From the NCBI GenBank assembly GCA_038239305.1, contig JBBSEW010000018.1:1-57359 (forward strand): a stretch of DNA of 57,359 nucleotides. Direction: 5' to 3'. The notes below the pieces were generated by a model. That model searched no databases, had not been told where the DNA came from, and saw only the letters and a program-made list of their open reading frames with translations. The translations under genes and the position numbers were made by a program. This DNA comes from JALYUA01 sp038239305. Lineage in GTDB: Bacteria; Acidobacteriota; Thermoanaerobaculia; UBA5066; Gp7-AA6. Positions 7,408 to 15,308 of this stretch are shown piece by piece (position 1 is the stretch's first letter; every line of letters begins with the position of its first letter).

Positions 7408-7423
7408 GGCAGCGTCGCCCGAT

Positions 7424-7771
7424 CTACTGCTCCGGCACCGGATCCTCTCCGCCCTTGGCAAACGGCTGGCATCGCAGGATCCTTCCGGCTGTCAATACTC
7501 CCCCCTTGACCCAGCCGAACCGCGTGATGGCTTCACGCCCGTAGCCTGAGCAGGTCGGGTGGAAGCGGCAGCGGACGAGGTGGGTCTTCTGCAGAAGCGG
7601 CGAAAGGGCCGCGCGATATCCGCCGATGACCGCCAGGGCGACCCGGGCTCCCGCCTGGCTCTCCGGCGGTCGCAGCGCGTCTCCCGCGCCGAATCCGAGA
7701 CAGGCCGCCAGGACGACCGGGAGCAGGCTCGTTCGCCGGATCGCCCCCGCCTTGTCAGCCGCGGTCGGCAT
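7424..7771 (-). CDS. yidD: Membrane protein insertion efficiency factor YidD
   Basis: 115 aa. The conserved core of the UPF0161/YidD family is clear: CRFHPTCSGYGREAITRFG followed by WVKGGVLTAGRILRCQPF and GEDPVP. YidD is a small inner-membrane-associated protein that helps YidC-dependent insertion. This copy is longer than the usual 70-85 aa because of an N-terminal extension with a hydrophobic segment (LLPVVLAACLGFGAGDAL) that may be a membrane anchor. The start overlaps the upstream membrane-protein gene by 17 nt, so translation is probably coupled. It is not next to yidC, rpmH or rnpA as in many genomes. Confidence 0.9.
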   Translation of the reverse strand: MPTAADKAGAIRRTSLLPVVLAACLGFGAGDALRPPESQAGARVALAVIGGYRAALSPLLQKTHLVRCRFHPTCSGYGREAITRFGWVKGGVLTAGRILRCQPFAKGGEDPVPEQ

Positions 7772-8081
7772 ACCGCGAGAGGAGCGGGAAGATCAGCCGC
7801 TCCCCCTGAAGGGCCTTGACGACCGCCAGGACGACCAGGATGACGTAGATGACGCCGACGAAGAACATGGCGACGGAGTAGAGACACGCGAGCGACTGGA
7901 AGAGCATCGAGAGGACGGTCGCCGCGATGCCGACCAGCACGACCCCGCCGAAGAGAAGCAGGCCGTTGCGCGCATGCCAGCGGGCCTCCCGCGAACCGGA
8001 ACCGAAGAGAGGGAAAACTCCGAGCAGCGGGAGGTAGCAGACGACCAGAAGCCAGGAGGGCTTTTGCAGGGGATCGGTCAC
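7755..8081 (-). CDS. Small DUF4870-like membrane protein
   Basis: 108 aa with three or four hydrophobic segments: about 9-27 (SWLLVVCYLPLLGVFPLFG), 41-62 (LLLFGGVVLVGIAATVLSML) and 66-90 (LACLYSVAMFFVGVIYVILVVL). The WHARNG motif after the first segment is typical of DUF4870 proteins. Function unknown. The start is GTG at 8081; the stop overlaps yidD. Confidence 0.75.
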   Translation of the reverse strand: MTDPLQKPSWLLVVCYLPLLGVFPLFGSGSREARWHARNGLLLFGGVVLVGIAATVLSMLFQSLACLYSVAMFFVGVIYVILVVLAVVKALQGERLIFPLLSRYADRG

Positions 8082-8089
8082 GGGGAAAA

Positions 8090-8110
8090 GCTATCAGCTA
8101 TCCGTTTCCG
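8090..8110. repeat. Degenerate heptamer array, YGTCAGC family
   Basis: TATCAGC, TATCCGT, TTCCGAC in 7-bp steps just upstream of the DUF4870-like gene. Short and degenerate, assigned by phase and similarity only. Confidence 0.4.
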
Positions 8111-8140
8111 ACCGGCCGGCCGGCAATGGAAGCCCGCCCG

Positions 8141-8902
8141 CTAGTTCGTCTTGAGGCGAATCGACCCGTTCACCGTCTCGCAGCGAAGCGTCTCGGTTCC
8201 CCCGTTATAGGAGCCCCTTGCCTCCTTCGGGCCGTGCTTTCCTTCGACCGCGAGCTCGATATCCCCTTCGATCCGGCCGTTCACCGTCTCGAGGTCGTAC
8301 CGGATCGACGACGCCCGGTCGAAGGCGACTTCGACCGATCCGTTGACCGTCTCGAGCTGTGTGCGTCGCAGGGGACCCCGGAATGCGATCCGGAGAGAGC
8401 CGTTGACGGTCGTCGCCTTGACGGGCCCGTGCACGTCCTTCAGCTCGATCGACCCGTTGACCGCGTCGGCCGAAACCGCCGCGCCGAAGCCGCTCGCCTG
8501 CACCGCGCCGTTGCAGGTCTGGAGGCGGGACTCGGCCGTCGAGGGAAAGTACAACTCGTAGTCGACGCGGGCGTTGGAGCCGCCGAAGTCGAGAATGCCG
8601 AAGAGCTTGTGGCGATTCGGATTGATGGTCTCGACCCGGAGCTCGTCGCCGACCTTGCGGACGCGGATTTCCGTGAGACGGAGGGTCTCTTCCGAACGGC
8701 CCCCCGACGCCGTCTTGACGGCCCGGACCTTCAACGACGGCTTGTCCCACCCAAAGGCGTCGACCTTGCCATTGACGTTCTCGACGGAAATGCGCGTAAC
8801 GCCTTCCATCGAATAGGTTTTGTCGAAAACCTCTTCCGGGCCCGCGGCGAAACCCGAGGTGGCGGCGAGCAGCAGAAAGGTCGCGATCAGGCTTTTGCGC
8901 AT
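8141..8902 (-). CDS. DUF4097-family beta-repeat protein, exported
   Basis: 253 aa. Signal peptide at about 1-20 (KSLIATFLLLAATSGFAAG). The mature part carries five near-regular repeats of about 20 residues centred on VNGS or VNGR (SADAVNGSIELKD, ATTVNGSLRIAF, LETVNGSVEVAF, LETVNGRIEGDI, CETVNGSIRLKTN), the hallmark of the DUF4097 beta-solenoid. It probably acts in the periplasm or at the cell surface; function unknown. ATG 8902 is chosen over the longer frame because it starts the signal peptide and follows GGCGGAG at a normal distance. Confidence 0.85.
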   Translation of the reverse strand: MRKSLIATFLLLAATSGFAAGPEEVFDKTYSMEGVTRISVENVNGKVDAFGWDKPSLKVRAVKTASGGRSEETLRLTEIRVRKVGDELRVETINPNRHKLFGILDFGGSNARVDYELYFPSTAESRLQTCNGAVQASGFGAAVSADAVNGSIELKDVHGPVKATTVNGSLRIAFRGPLRRTQLETVNGSVEVAFDRASSIRYDLETVNGRIEGDIELAVEGKHGPKEARGSYNGGTETLRCETVNGSIRLKTN

Positions 8903-8959
8903 CGTGTCTCCGCCTTCCTTAAACGGAAGGCCCATACAAAGGTTCTCGTCGCACTCATC

Positions 8960-9361
8960 CTATCCGTCTCCGCTGATTCGCCGGACTCGAATTCCCGTCC
9001 GCCGGTCGGCCGGCCGGGCGGCGGCTCCATCGCGCAGGACGGGCCAGGCTTCGATCAGGTTCCAGCCGGGTATGAGGAGCGGCAGGTTGCGGCGGATCGA
9101 CGCGGCGGCTCCGGGCGGACGGTCGTCCGGACGGACTGCCTCCAGGCCGAACCACCGCCGGGCCCGGCCCCCGCTCGCGTCCCGCAGCAGAAATGCCGCG
9201 ACGGCGGCGGCGGCCGCGGCCAACCAGATCCCCGCGATGGTGTTTCCTCCCCGGTGAAGGACCCTCCAGGCGAGGGCCGTCGCGGCCAGGGCGAGAACGT
9301 CCGCGCAGCCCGCACAGAGGAGCAGATCGAGGAAAAAGGCGATCGCGCGCGCGTTCTTCAC
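8960..9361 (-). CDS. RDD-like membrane protein
   Basis: 133 aa. It starts with VKNARAIAFFLDLLLCAGCAD and has two or three membrane segments (about 6-30 and 41-60). The C-terminal half carries GGRARRWFGLEAV and SIRRNLPLLIPGWNLIEAW, resembling the RDD domain pattern (charged loop then GRRLGDRLAGT-like end, here PADRRTGIRV). Function unknown; RDD proteins are often small transport- or stress-related membrane proteins. The GTG start at 9361 has a TAGATT box 7 nt upstream and no Shine-Dalgarno. Confidence 0.7.
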   Translation of the reverse strand: MKNARAIAFFLDLLLCAGCADVLALAATALAWRVLHRGGNTIAGIWLAAAAAAVAAFLLRDASGGRARRWFGLEAVRPDDRPPGAAASIRRNLPLLIPGWNLIEAWPVLRDGAAARPADRRTGIRVRRISGDG

Positions 9362-9368
9362 GGGTCCC

Positions 9369-9374
9369 AATCTA
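9369..9374 (-). promoter_or_regulatory. -10 box of the RDD-like gene
   Basis: TAGATT on the minus strand, 7 nt from the GTG at 9361. It overlaps by 2 bp the TACAAT box serving the opposite gene. Confidence 0.5.
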
Positions 9375-9378
9375 CAAT
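9373..9378 (+). promoter_or_regulatory. -10 box of the adenosine deaminase-like gene
   Basis: TACAAT, 12 nt before the ATG at 9391. The whole divergent promoter region is only 29 bp between start codons, so the two transcripts should exclude each other. Confidence 0.55.
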
Positions 9379-9390
9379 CCCCGGCTTCCG

Positions 9391-10410
9391 ATGAGACGTC
9401 TCCTGGCGGATTGCCATCTCCACTTCGAGGGCTCGCTGCCCGACGATGTGGTGCGGGCGCTCGGCGAGGCGGCGGCTCATCCGCTCGGCCGTCCGGGGGA
9501 GATCGCGAGCCGCCGCGCATCCGTCCACGATCCGGCCGCGTTCCTCGCGTTCTATGCCGACGTCTGCCGTCTCTTTCGGACGCCGGATCAGTATCGGGAA
9601 GCGGCCATCCATCTCGCGAACGGCCTCGCCGCGGAGGCAGACGGCCTCGGGTATGCCGAGGTCTACGTCTCGCCGGAAATCTTCGCCCGGATGGGCCTCG
9701 ACGTCCTCGCATGCCTCGAGGCGATCGGCTCGGGGTTCGACGCCGCCGCGGCCTCTGGTGGCGCCGACTGCCGGATCCTTCTCGACACGGTCCGCCACTG
9801 GGGCCCCGAAGCGGCGGACCGGGTGCTCGATGCCTACGAGCTCCGGCCCGGCTCCCGCGTCGTGGGATTCGGGATGGGTGGGGATGAGGGGTCGTTCCCC
9901 GCCGCGGCGTTCTCCGGCGCGTACGCCCGGGCGAGGAGTCTCGGGCTCAAGACGTCCGTCCACGCGGGAGAATGGCTCGGTCCCGAGTCCGTGCGCGACG
10001 CGCTCGACGCCCTGCGGCCGGATCGGATCGACCACGGGATCGCCGCCGCGTCGGATCCGGATCTTCTCTCGCGGCTGGCGGCCGAAGGAACACCCCTGTG
10101 CGTCGCGCCCGTCGGCAACGTCGTCACGGGAGCGGTTCCCTCGCTTTCCGCCCACCCCCTGCCCCGTCTTCTCGAAGCGGGAGTCGCCGTGACGCTATCG
10201 GCGGACGATCCGCTCCTGTTCGCGACGACGACGGGGGGCGAGTACGAGGCGGCGGCCGCGGCGTTCGGGCTCTCGTCGGCCGTGCTGCGGGGGATGGCCG
10301 GACGGGCGTGGCTCGCGAGCTTCGGCTTGTCGGACGCGGAGAAGACCGTCGGCGTCGAGGCCCTCGAGCTCCTCGGATGGCCGGCTCAACCGGCGGGCTC
10401 GACCTCGTAG
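9391..10410 (+). CDS. Adenosine deaminase family protein
   Basis: 339 aa metal-dependent amidohydrolase of the adenosine/AMP deaminase superfamily, cytoplasmic. Metal and catalytic motifs are visible in order: DCHLHFEGS near the N-terminus (HxH), SVHAGEW (catalytic His and Glu), DHGIAAA and LSADDPLLF (catalytic Asp pair). Length fits adenosine deaminase or the related aminodeoxyfutalosine deaminase of the alternative menaquinone route. Substrate cannot be decided from motifs alone, and no futalosine-pathway gene is nearby. Its 3' end overlaps the convergent yigZ-like gene by 25 bp. Confidence 0.85.
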   Translation: MRRLLADCHLHFEGSLPDDVVRALGEAAAHPLGRPGEIASRRASVHDPAAFLAFYADVCRLFRTPDQYREAAIHLANGLAAEADGLGYAEVYVSPEIFARMGLDVLACLEAIGSGFDAAAASGGADCRILLDTVRHWGPEAADRVLDAYELRPGSRVVGFGMGGDEGSFPAAAFSGAYARARSLGLKTSVHAGEWLGPESVRDALDALRPDRIDHGIAAASDPDLLSRLAAEGTPLCVAPVGNVVTGAVPSLSAHPLPRLLEAGVAVTLSADDPLLFATTTGGEYEAAAAAFGLSSAVLRGMAGRAWLASFGLSDAEKTVGVEALELLGWPAQPAGSTS

Positions 10411-10994
10411 GCGAAACGAGCCTCGTCGAGCGCGCCGAGGAGCGCCGGCAGGCGGGAGGGATAGACGGCGAGCCGCGCACGAACGGACTCTCCGAACGTC
10501 TCGCCCGCGAGGACGATCCCGGGAGGCGAGGCGAACCGCCGCAGCTCGCCGACCCGGTCGTATCCGCACGCGACGGTCACGACACGGGTATCGACGCGCG
10601 TCGTCCGGCCCGCGTCCGCCACGGCTCCCGCCGCGGCCGCCCGATATGCGCGCGCGAGGCCTCCCGTTCCGAGCTTCGTTCCTCCGAAGTAGCGGACTAC
10701 GCCGACGATCACGTCCGTCAGATCCGCGGATTCGATCGCCGACGCGATCGGCTTTCCCGCTGTGCCGGAGGGCTCTCCCGCGTCCGAGGCGCGGGTCTGC
10801 GCGGACTCCGGCGGACCGAGGCGCCAGGCGAAAGCGATATGCGTCGCGTCATGGAACTCGCGCTTCCAGCCGGCGAGGGTCTGGCCGGCCGCCTCGGGAC
10901 TCTCGCAGGGAGCGGCGAAGGCGAGGAACCGCGACGCTTTCTCGCGGGTCTCAGAGCGGCCTGTCCGCGCGGGAACCGATCGTTCATCCGCCAC
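10386..10994 (-). CDS. yigZ: YigZ/IMPACT family protein
   Basis: 202 aa, family UPF0029/IMPACT. The central signature EPSGTAGKPIASAIES followed by DVIVGVVRYFGGTKLGTGGL is diagnostic. A C-terminal ferredoxin-like domain (about 130-202) follows. The bacterial role is unproven; in eukaryotes IMPACT regulates Gcn2. The GTG start at 10994 lies 5 nt after the bshA stop, so it is the last gene of the bsh operon. Its 3' end overlaps the convergent deaminase gene. Confidence 0.85.
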   Translation of the reverse strand: MADERSVPARTGRSETREKASRFLAFAAPCESPEAAGQTLAGWKREFHDATHIAFAWRLGPPESAQTRASDAGEPSGTAGKPIASAIESADLTDVIVGVVRYFGGTKLGTGGLARAYRAAAAGAVADAGRTTRVDTRVVTVACGYDRVGELRRFASPPGIVLAGETFGESVRARLAVYPSRLPALLGALDEARFAYEVEPAG

Positions 10995-10999
10995 CGCCG

Positions 11000-12136
11000 C
11001 TACGAGCGGCTGGCGGCGGGGACCGAATCGTAGAACGCGCGGTAACGCGCCACGACCTGGTCGGTGGGGAAGGCGGAGACCGCGCGCGCCCGGGCCGACT
11101 CCGAGAAGGCGCGCCAGCGATCCTTGTCGTTTAAGAGCGAGAGGGCGGCTTCCGCCATCCCGTCGACGTCGCCCACCGGCAGCAGGAAGCCGTTGACCCC
11201 ATCCTCGACGACCTCGGGCAGTCCGCCGGCGCGCGTTCCGACGACCGGCACACCGCATGCCATGGCCTCGAGCGCGGCGAGCCCGAACGACTCCGAGTCG
11301 GAAGGAAGCAGGAAGACGTCCGCGATCGGCAGGATCGTTTCGATCAGGGCCACGTTGCCGACGAACGTGGTCTGATCCTCGAATCCTCCGGCGAGAACGA
11401 GTCGCTCCGCGAGCGAGCGGTCCGGTCCGTCTCCCACGAGCACGAGCCGCGCGGCGCGCTTTCTCCGGACCCGGTCGAACACCGCGATGACGTCCGCGAT
11501 TCTTTTGACCGGCCGGAAGTTCGAGACGTGCATGAGGATGGCTTCTCCCTCGCGCGGGATCGCCTTCGCGTAGTCCGAAGCGCCGCCGGGACGATAGACG
11601 GCGGCATCCACGAAATTCGGGATCACCTCGATGGGCCGGCGAACGCCGAGCTCGCGCGCCGTCACGTCGGACAGGTACTCGGAGACCGCTGTCACACCGT
11701 CGCTCCTCTCGATCCCGAATCGCGTGATCGGAAGGTACGAGCGGTCCTGTCCCACGATCGTGATGTCCGTGCCGTGCAGCGTGGTCACGACGCGCAGCGG
11801 AACGCCGGCGTCCGCCGTCATCTCGCGGGCGAGGATTGCCGAGATGGCGTGGGGCAGCGCGTAGTGGACGTGAAGGAGATCCAGGTTCGTATGGAGCGCG
11901 ACCTCCGCCATCTTCGTGGCGAGCGCCAGCGTGTAGGGAGGCGAAACGAAGAGCGGATACGTGGGCGCGACCACCTCGTGGAAGAACACGCCCCGGCGCG
12001 GCAGATCGAGACGCGTCGGCAGGGCGTACGAGATGAAGTGCACCTCATCGCCGCGATCGGCGAGGGCGATGCCGAGCTCCGTCGCAACGACGCCGCTGCC
12101 GCCGACGGTGGGATAGCAGGTGATGCCGATCTTCAT
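11000..12136 (-). CDS. bshA: N-acetyl-alpha-D-glucosaminyl L-malate synthase
   Basis: 378 aa GT4 glycosyltransferase, first enzyme of bacillithiol synthesis (UDP-GlcNAc plus L-malate). The N-terminus MKIGITCYPTVGGSGVVATE, the segments HVHYALPHAISAILAREM and TTLHGTDITIVGQD, and the donor-site EX7E segment SESFGLAALEAMACG are characteristic of BshA. Its position in one operon with bshB1 and bshC makes the assignment firm. The start lies 4 nt after the bshB1 stop. Confidence 0.95.
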   Translation of the reverse strand: MKIGITCYPTVGGSGVVATELGIALADRGDEVHFISYALPTRLDLPRRGVFFHEVVAPTYPLFVSPPYTLALATKMAEVALHTNLDLLHVHYALPHAISAILAREMTADAGVPLRVVTTLHGTDITIVGQDRSYLPITRFGIERSDGVTAVSEYLSDVTARELGVRRPIEVIPNFVDAAVYRPGGASDYAKAIPREGEAILMHVSNFRPVKRIADVIAVFDRVRRKRAARLVLVGDGPDRSLAERLVLAGGFEDQTTFVGNVALIETILPIADVFLLPSDSESFGLAALEAMACGVPVVGTRAGGLPEVVEDGVNGFLLPVGDVDGMAEAALSLLNDKDRWRAFSESARARAVSAFPTDQVVARYRAFYDSVPAASRS

Positions 12137-12140
12137 CGCT

Positions 12141-12863
12141 TCAGAATCCGGGCTCGAAGCCCTCGAAGGCGGACACGGGGTCGTCGACGCGCGGAGGCCG
12201 CCGGGAAACGAAGCCTTCACCGAACTCGACTCCGACCATGAACCCGAAATGGCGGGCCCGGGCCTCGATCGACGCGAGAAATCCGGACTGCGACAGGACG
12301 GTCTGCGGCTCCGACGACGCCGGGTCATGGAACTGGCTCGAGAAGGCGCGAATGGCGGCCCGCCGCGTTTCCATGGCGTCGGTGACATCGACGACGAAGG
12401 TGGGCGGGTGCGTGTACGCCGTGGAGAAGTAGAGAGTCTGCTGGGGACGATGCGCCGGGTGCTTCGTCTCGATCTTGCGAAGCCCGGCGTAGAACGCGGC
12501 GTCCGTGACGAGCTCGCCGGCGCGGCGATGGTCGGGATGCCGGTCCTCGGGAAAAGAGGTCAGGATGAGCCGGGGTTTCTCGCGGCGGATCACGTCGATC
12601 AGGACGAGCTCGTTGTCCCGGGACTTCGAGAGCCCGCCGTCCCCGAAGTCGAGAGTCTCGCGGAACTCGGCCCCGAGGATCTCCGCCGCGCGGCCCGCCT
12701 CGCGCCGCCGCGTCTCCACGTCACCCCGCGTTCCCATCTCGCCTCGGGTCAGATCGACGATGCCGAAGCGGCCGCCGCGCGCCTTCGTGCGCACGAGGGT
12801 GCCGGCGCACCCGAGCTCGATGTCGTCGGGATGCGCGGCGATCGCGAGGACGTCAACGGCCAT
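12141..12863 (-). CDS. bshB1: Bacillithiol biosynthesis deacetylase BshB1
   Basis: 240 aa zinc-dependent LmbE/PIG-L deacetylase, second step of bacillithiol synthesis (GlcNAc-malate to GlcN-malate). Zinc motif AAHPDDIELGCAG at the N-terminus and HPDHRRAGELV further on; YFSTAYTHPPTFVVDV is typical of the BshB1 branch. ATG 12863 is used because MAVDVLAIAAHPDD matches the family start; an in-frame start at 12884 would add seven residues. The start overlaps the end of bshC. Confidence 0.95.
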   Translation of the reverse strand: MAVDVLAIAAHPDDIELGCAGTLVRTKARGGRFGIVDLTRGEMGTRGDVETRRREAGRAAEILGAEFRETLDFGDGGLSKSRDNELVLIDVIRREKPRLILTSFPEDRHPDHRRAGELVTDAAFYAGLRKIETKHPAHRPQQTLYFSTAYTHPPTFVVDVTDAMETRRAAIRAFSSQFHDPASSEPQTVLSQSGFLASIEARARHFGFMVGVEFGEGFVSRRPPRVDDPVSAFEGFEPGF

Positions 12864-14469
12864 CGGGAATTCCGGCGACGGCATTGACCTCGTCGCCCGC
12901 AGGAGATGCAGGCGGTCGAGAGGTCTCCGTTCCGAGCTCGACGATCGCGGCGCCGGCGGTCGAGCCCTGCGCCGCCCGCCGCATCGCGTCGAGGGCCGGG
13001 GGGCCGTAGGCGAGGACGTGCACGAGGGGCGGATACAGCCGCTCGGCGGGAGCGCCCTGAGGCAGGAGCATTGCGTCCAGCCGGCGGCGCCGGGAATTCG
13101 CCACTTCGCTCTTTCTCTCGACGGCTTTCTTCATGCGTTCGCCGAGCTGCTCGATCTGATACGCGATCTTGCGGCGCGTGGTTTCGAGTGCTCCGAGCAG
13201 CGTCGGGTCGAGCTCTCGCAGATCCCGCTCGAGGGTTTCGAGCTCGCGGTCGGCGTCGCGGGCGGCGTTCGCGAGCTTCTCGGAGCCGGGCACGACGGCC
13301 GGCGCCGCTTGTTCGGACGGCGTCAGGAGCGTCTCTCGCGTGATGCCGAGCGACTCCATGGCGCGCCGCTCGGGCGGACCGAGTGGGATCAGGAACGAGC
13401 GGGGCAGAAGCACCGGCGGCTTCAAGTCGAACACCGGATACAGCGCGAGCGACTGGGCGTGGTACGCGATCTCCGACGGGCCGAGAACGGTGGCGGCGGC
13501 GGGCATGAGCCAGGCTTTCAGGACAGGCCGCGTGAGGACGTCCGTCGAGGCCCACGCCTGCCCCGCCTCGATGCGCGCGAGAGCCGCCGCGGGGTCGTCG
13601 GGCCGCCGCCGCTCGCCGTCCGCGATGACGAAGAAGGGAAATACTTCCGGACGAAACGGCACGGGCACGGGGAGCCCCGCCGACTCGAGCCGGCGGGTGG
13701 CGTCTTTCAGCGCGTCCTGGACCCGCTCGCGACGCTCGAGGGCCGCGCGGAAAAAGGCCGCCGTGGGAGCCCGGAGTGTCTCCGAGGACGGATCCAGGAT
13801 GATCAACTCGTCCCCGGCCATGTCGAGGAGCGACTCGATGAACGCTTCGCCGTAGGAGACCCCCGGCGCGTAGCGACGCCGCAGGCGCTCGAGAAACTCG
13901 GCCGACTCCGGAGCCCGGGCGTCGGCCGCGAAGGCGTCCAGCACCTCGCCCACGCGATCCGGAACCGGCAGCATTCCGACCGGCCGGCGGTTGCTTCGGT
14001 CCGCACCTTCGAGCACGAACGGCTCGGGACCCTCTTTGCCGGGCCGGGCCGTGCGCGCGATCTCTTCGAGGTCGTGGTCGTCGGTCAGGGCCCAGAAGAC
14101 CGGGACCGCGGGGACGCCGCGAGCGCGAAGGTCGCGGGCGACTCGCAGGATGTCGAATGCCTTGGTCAGAGTGAAGAGAGGGCCGGTGAAGAGCCCGACC
14201 TGGTGGCCGGCCACGACGGCAACTGCGCGGCCCGCCGCGAGCTCGCGAGCCGCGTCCTTCGACGCATCCCCTCGACATCGAAACGCGTCGGCCGGCGCGC
14301 GCGCGGGGGTCCCGAGCAGCTCGCGCCCGCGCCTCTCGGCGGCGTCCTGCGTGGGCGGGTCCGGATAGAACTCGGGAAGTCCCGCGAGGAATCGGCGGAA
14401 GAGCTCCGGGAGGCCCGGATACCGGTCGAAGGGAACGATGGCCGCATCGGAAGTCTGTTTGTCGTTCAT
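12853..14469 (-). CDS. bshC: Bacillithiol biosynthesis cysteine-adding enzyme BshC
   Basis: 538 aa, cytoplasmic. It is proposed to add L-cysteine to GlcN-malate, completing bacillithiol. Family hallmarks: AVVAGHQVGLFTGPLFTLTKA, VPVFWALTDDHDLEEI, and a long C-terminal coiled coil (about 400-470, rich in Glu/Arg/Leu) before LHVLAYGP-like VHVLAYGPPALDAM. The start ATG overlaps the methyltransferase stop as ATGA. Length is normal for the family. Confidence 0.95.
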   Translation of the reverse strand: MNDKQTSDAAIVPFDRYPGLPELFRRFLAGLPEFYPDPPTQDAAERRGRELLGTPARAPADAFRCRGDASKDAARELAAGRAVAVVAGHQVGLFTGPLFTLTKAFDILRVARDLRARGVPAVPVFWALTDDHDLEEIARTARPGKEGPEPFVLEGADRSNRRPVGMLPVPDRVGEVLDAFAADARAPESAEFLERLRRRYAPGVSYGEAFIESLLDMAGDELIILDPSSETLRAPTAAFFRAALERRERVQDALKDATRRLESAGLPVPVPFRPEVFPFFVIADGERRRPDDPAAALARIEAGQAWASTDVLTRPVLKAWLMPAAATVLGPSEIAYHAQSLALYPVFDLKPPVLLPRSFLIPLGPPERRAMESLGITRETLLTPSEQAAPAVVPGSEKLANAARDADRELETLERDLRELDPTLLGALETTRRKIAYQIEQLGERMKKAVERKSEVANSRRRRLDAMLLPQGAPAERLYPPLVHVLAYGPPALDAMRRAAQGSTAGAAIVELGTETSRPPASPAGDEVNAVAGIPDGR

Positions 14470-15188
14470 GGCTTCTGCGCGAGGACGATCAGGCGCGGGC
14501 AGTCCGGACCGACCGGCCGTCCTTCGAAGTCTCCCCACGTCGATTCGATTCGAAGTCCCGCTCGCTCGAACATCCGCGTCAGCTCCTCCGCCGTGTAGGC
14601 GCGCACGCTCTCGTGGAACATTTCTGTCGAGGCGCCCCGTCGCACCTCGATCTGCTTTTCGATTCGCTTCGAATCCGCATTCCACCACCGGCGGATGCGA
14701 TATTCGCGCCCCTCGCTCGACCGGCTCTCCTCCGGGACGAGACGCGCGAGCGCGTGCTCGAGGCCGAAGGTATCGCAGAGGACGCGTCCGCCCGGTGCGA
14801 GCGTGCGGGCGATCTCTGCGACGACGGCGAAGTTGTCCTCTTCCGCGGGGAAGTAACCGAAGCTGGTGAAAAAGTTGACGATGGACCGGAAGCTCCGGTC
14901 CGCGAAGGGAAGCTCCCGCATGTCGCCCCGCACGAGGCGCAGGGCGTGGTTGCGTGCCTGCGCGAGCTCGAGGAGAGGAGCCGAGTAGTCGAGGCCGATC
15001 GGGGTGGCTCCCCGTTCAACGAATCGAAGCGAGTGGCGGCCGGAACCGCAACAGAGATCGAGAAGGGGGCTCGGATTCGGTCCGAGCCGCTCCAGCGCGA
15101 AAGCGACCTCGCGCCGCGCGGAGGCGAGATCGCGGTGAGGGTAGAGCTCGAGGTACTCCTCGCCGAACCACGATTCCCACCACGCCAT
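14466..15188 (-). CDS. SAM-dependent methyltransferase leading the bacillithiol operon
   Basis: 240 aa class I methyltransferase, cytoplasmic. The SAM-binding motif I is LLDLCCGSGRHSLRF (about 41-55). Later motifs are GLDYSAPLLELA, VRGDMRELPFADRSF and the DTFGLEHALARL region. It is the first gene of the operon and its stop overlaps bshC as ATGA, so it is made together with the bacillithiol enzymes. N-methyl-bacillithiol is known from green sulfur bacteria, where a SAM methyltransferase (NmbA) makes it; this gene is a good candidate for that role by context. The alternative is an unrelated small-molecule methyltransferase. Promoter: CAGAAT 6 nt before the ATG. Confidence 0.8.
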   Translation of the reverse strand: MAWWESWFGEEYLELYPHRDLASARREVAFALERLGPNPSPLLDLCCGSGRHSLRFVERGATPIGLDYSAPLLELAQARNHALRLVRGDMRELPFADRSFRSIVNFFTSFGYFPAEEDNFAVVAEIARTLAPGGRVLCDTFGLEHALARLVPEESRSSEGREYRIRRWWNADSKRIEKQIEVRRGASTEMFHESVRAYTAEELTRMFERAGLRIESTWGDFEGRPVGPDCPRLIVLAQKP

Positions 15189-15194
15189 GCGGGG

Positions 15195-15200
15195 ATTCTG
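15195..15200 (-). promoter_or_regulatory. -10 box of the bacillithiol operon
   Basis: CAGAAT on the minus strand, 6 nt before the ATG at 15188, with no Shine-Dalgarno. The only promoter visible for methyltransferase-bshC-bshB1-bshA-yigZ. Confidence 0.55.
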
Positions 15201-15294
15201 ACAGGGGCCGCCCCGCCGGGGGCGATGACGAGTGAAATCGAGGCTCGAGGACGATGCACGCCACCTCCTCCCCTGACGCCGGAGGCCCGACACC

Positions 15295-15300
15295 TGTAAC
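15295..15300 (+). promoter_or_regulatory. -10-like box of the alpha/beta hydrolase gene
   Basis: TGTAAC, 8 nt before the GTG at 15309, no Shine-Dalgarno. Confidence 0.4.
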
Positions 15301-15308
15301 CTACGCGC

